The notes beneath the pieces are model-generated. The model did no database searches. It was given only the letters and a program-made list of their open reading frames with translations, and was not told where the DNA came from. From Nannobrachium achirus (Eukaryota > Chordata > Actinopteri > Myctophiformes > Myctophidae), in assembly GCA_963921795.1 (NCBI GenBank), contig OY997641.1, positions 75,356,279-75,420,278 on the forward strand: a stretch of 64,000 bases of DNA. Direction: 5' to 3'. The stretch's first letter is position 1. Each line of letters begins with the position of its first letter. This document shows positions 63,502 to 64,000 of the stretch, piece after piece. Position numbers and translations under genes: made by a program.

Positions 63502-64000
63502 ATAATAGTTTGTATTTTATCCAAAAAAAGGTTTAAATCATTTTATTTTAGCTCCCCCTACCACCTAAATATCACCATTGGATTCTATTGTTTAGTATTA
63601 CAATGCCATTGGCCACAATATTTGCATATAAATACTCCCCACAGGGGCTGACATTCACACCCGCCACACCCGCTGACATTCCAGAGTTTTGACAAACAAC
63701 ATCTCACTTTTTCATGGAAGCTATTCCTCATAAAACATAAGTAAAATGCCTGTACTATTTTTTTTTGGTGATCATTAGAATGTCTAGAACATGTATGTTA
63801 TTATTGTGAAAAATATCCCCCATATGTAAATTAGAGCATGATTTATGTAAAACCTTACAAAAACATTTTTTTTAAAAATGAATTACATTTTCCTCTTATT
63901 AGGACTCCTACGACGCCATCTGTTTTTTTTCATTTTTGTATTTCAAGTATTTATATATTTGGGCCTTAGGGTTAAAAGGACAGGTTCCACACACAACAGG

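Larger units (their letters stand above)
58853..63971. mobile_element. piggyBac-like TTAA MITE, split by an LTR retrotransposon
   Basis: CCCTCTAAGGCCCA at the left and TGGGCCTTAGGG at the right are inverted ends, with TTAA at 58849-58852 and 63972-63975. Without the LTR element it is about 490 bp. It sits inside the Tc1 helix-turn-helix coding sequence. Confidence 0.85.
58142..64000 (+). pseudogene. Tc1-like transposase fragment in three pieces (split by nested elements)
   Basis: Pieces 58142-58164, 58725-58852 and 63976-64000. The middle piece encodes EDLKRIVSLHKDG and NIANTLKLNCSTVAKTIQRF, the N-terminal helix-turn-helix of fish Tc1 transposases; the last piece continues with RTGST. Each junction shows a clean target duplication, so the pieces were once contiguous. 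The catalytic domain is outside the window if it exists. Confidence 0.82.

Overview
The window is vertebrate nuclear DNA, almost certainly from a ray-finned fish. Support comes from an eRF3 gene with vertebrate-type exons, an SRP72 coding end, a fish-type TRIM B30.2 remnant, L2/Rex-like LINE tails, a Tc1 fragment, a Mag-type Ty3/Gypsy element, long (CA)n runs and a very dense load of miniature transposons (MITEs). I cannot name the species.

Layout: (1) 3-1157, the 3' part of an SRP72 reading frame with no introns, cut by the window edge. (2) 1.2-7.3 kb, repeats (MITEs, two LINE tails, a (CA)n tract). (3) 7.4-14.06 kb, a six-exon gene (208 codons, all splice phases agree) that I do not recognise, behind a CCAAT/CRE/E2F/TATA-like promoter. 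(4) 14-26 kb, a repeat block with foldback elements and a broken TRIM gene. (5) 26.2-57.4 kb, a complete gspt1 (eRF3a) gene: CpG-rich promoter with four ZNF143-like sites, 14 coding exons joining into 611 residues, and a 3' UTR. (6) 58.1-64 kb, a nest: a Tc1 transposase fragment split by an hAT-like MITE and by a piggyBac-like MITE, the latter split again by a 4.6-kb LTR retrotransposon with 184-bp LTRs.

The most unusual signal is a small palindrome repeated across the window. Its arm reads about AAATAGCAGATCTACAAGC followed by TCACAACGC, then the reverse complement, giving a 40-80 bp hairpin. I count about 33 two-armed copies and about 20 one-armed or decayed copies, roughly one per 1.2 kb. 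It lies inside MITEs with three kinds of target-site duplication (8 bp hAT type, TTAA piggyBac type, TA mariner type) and also outside recognisable elements, including the gspt1 3' UTR. Where the sequence differs between host families, both arms differ together. It behaves like a modular element of its own rather than a part of one transposon family.

SRP72 serves protein targeting and eRF3 serves translation termination; they are housekeeping genes and I see no operon-like or functional link between them.
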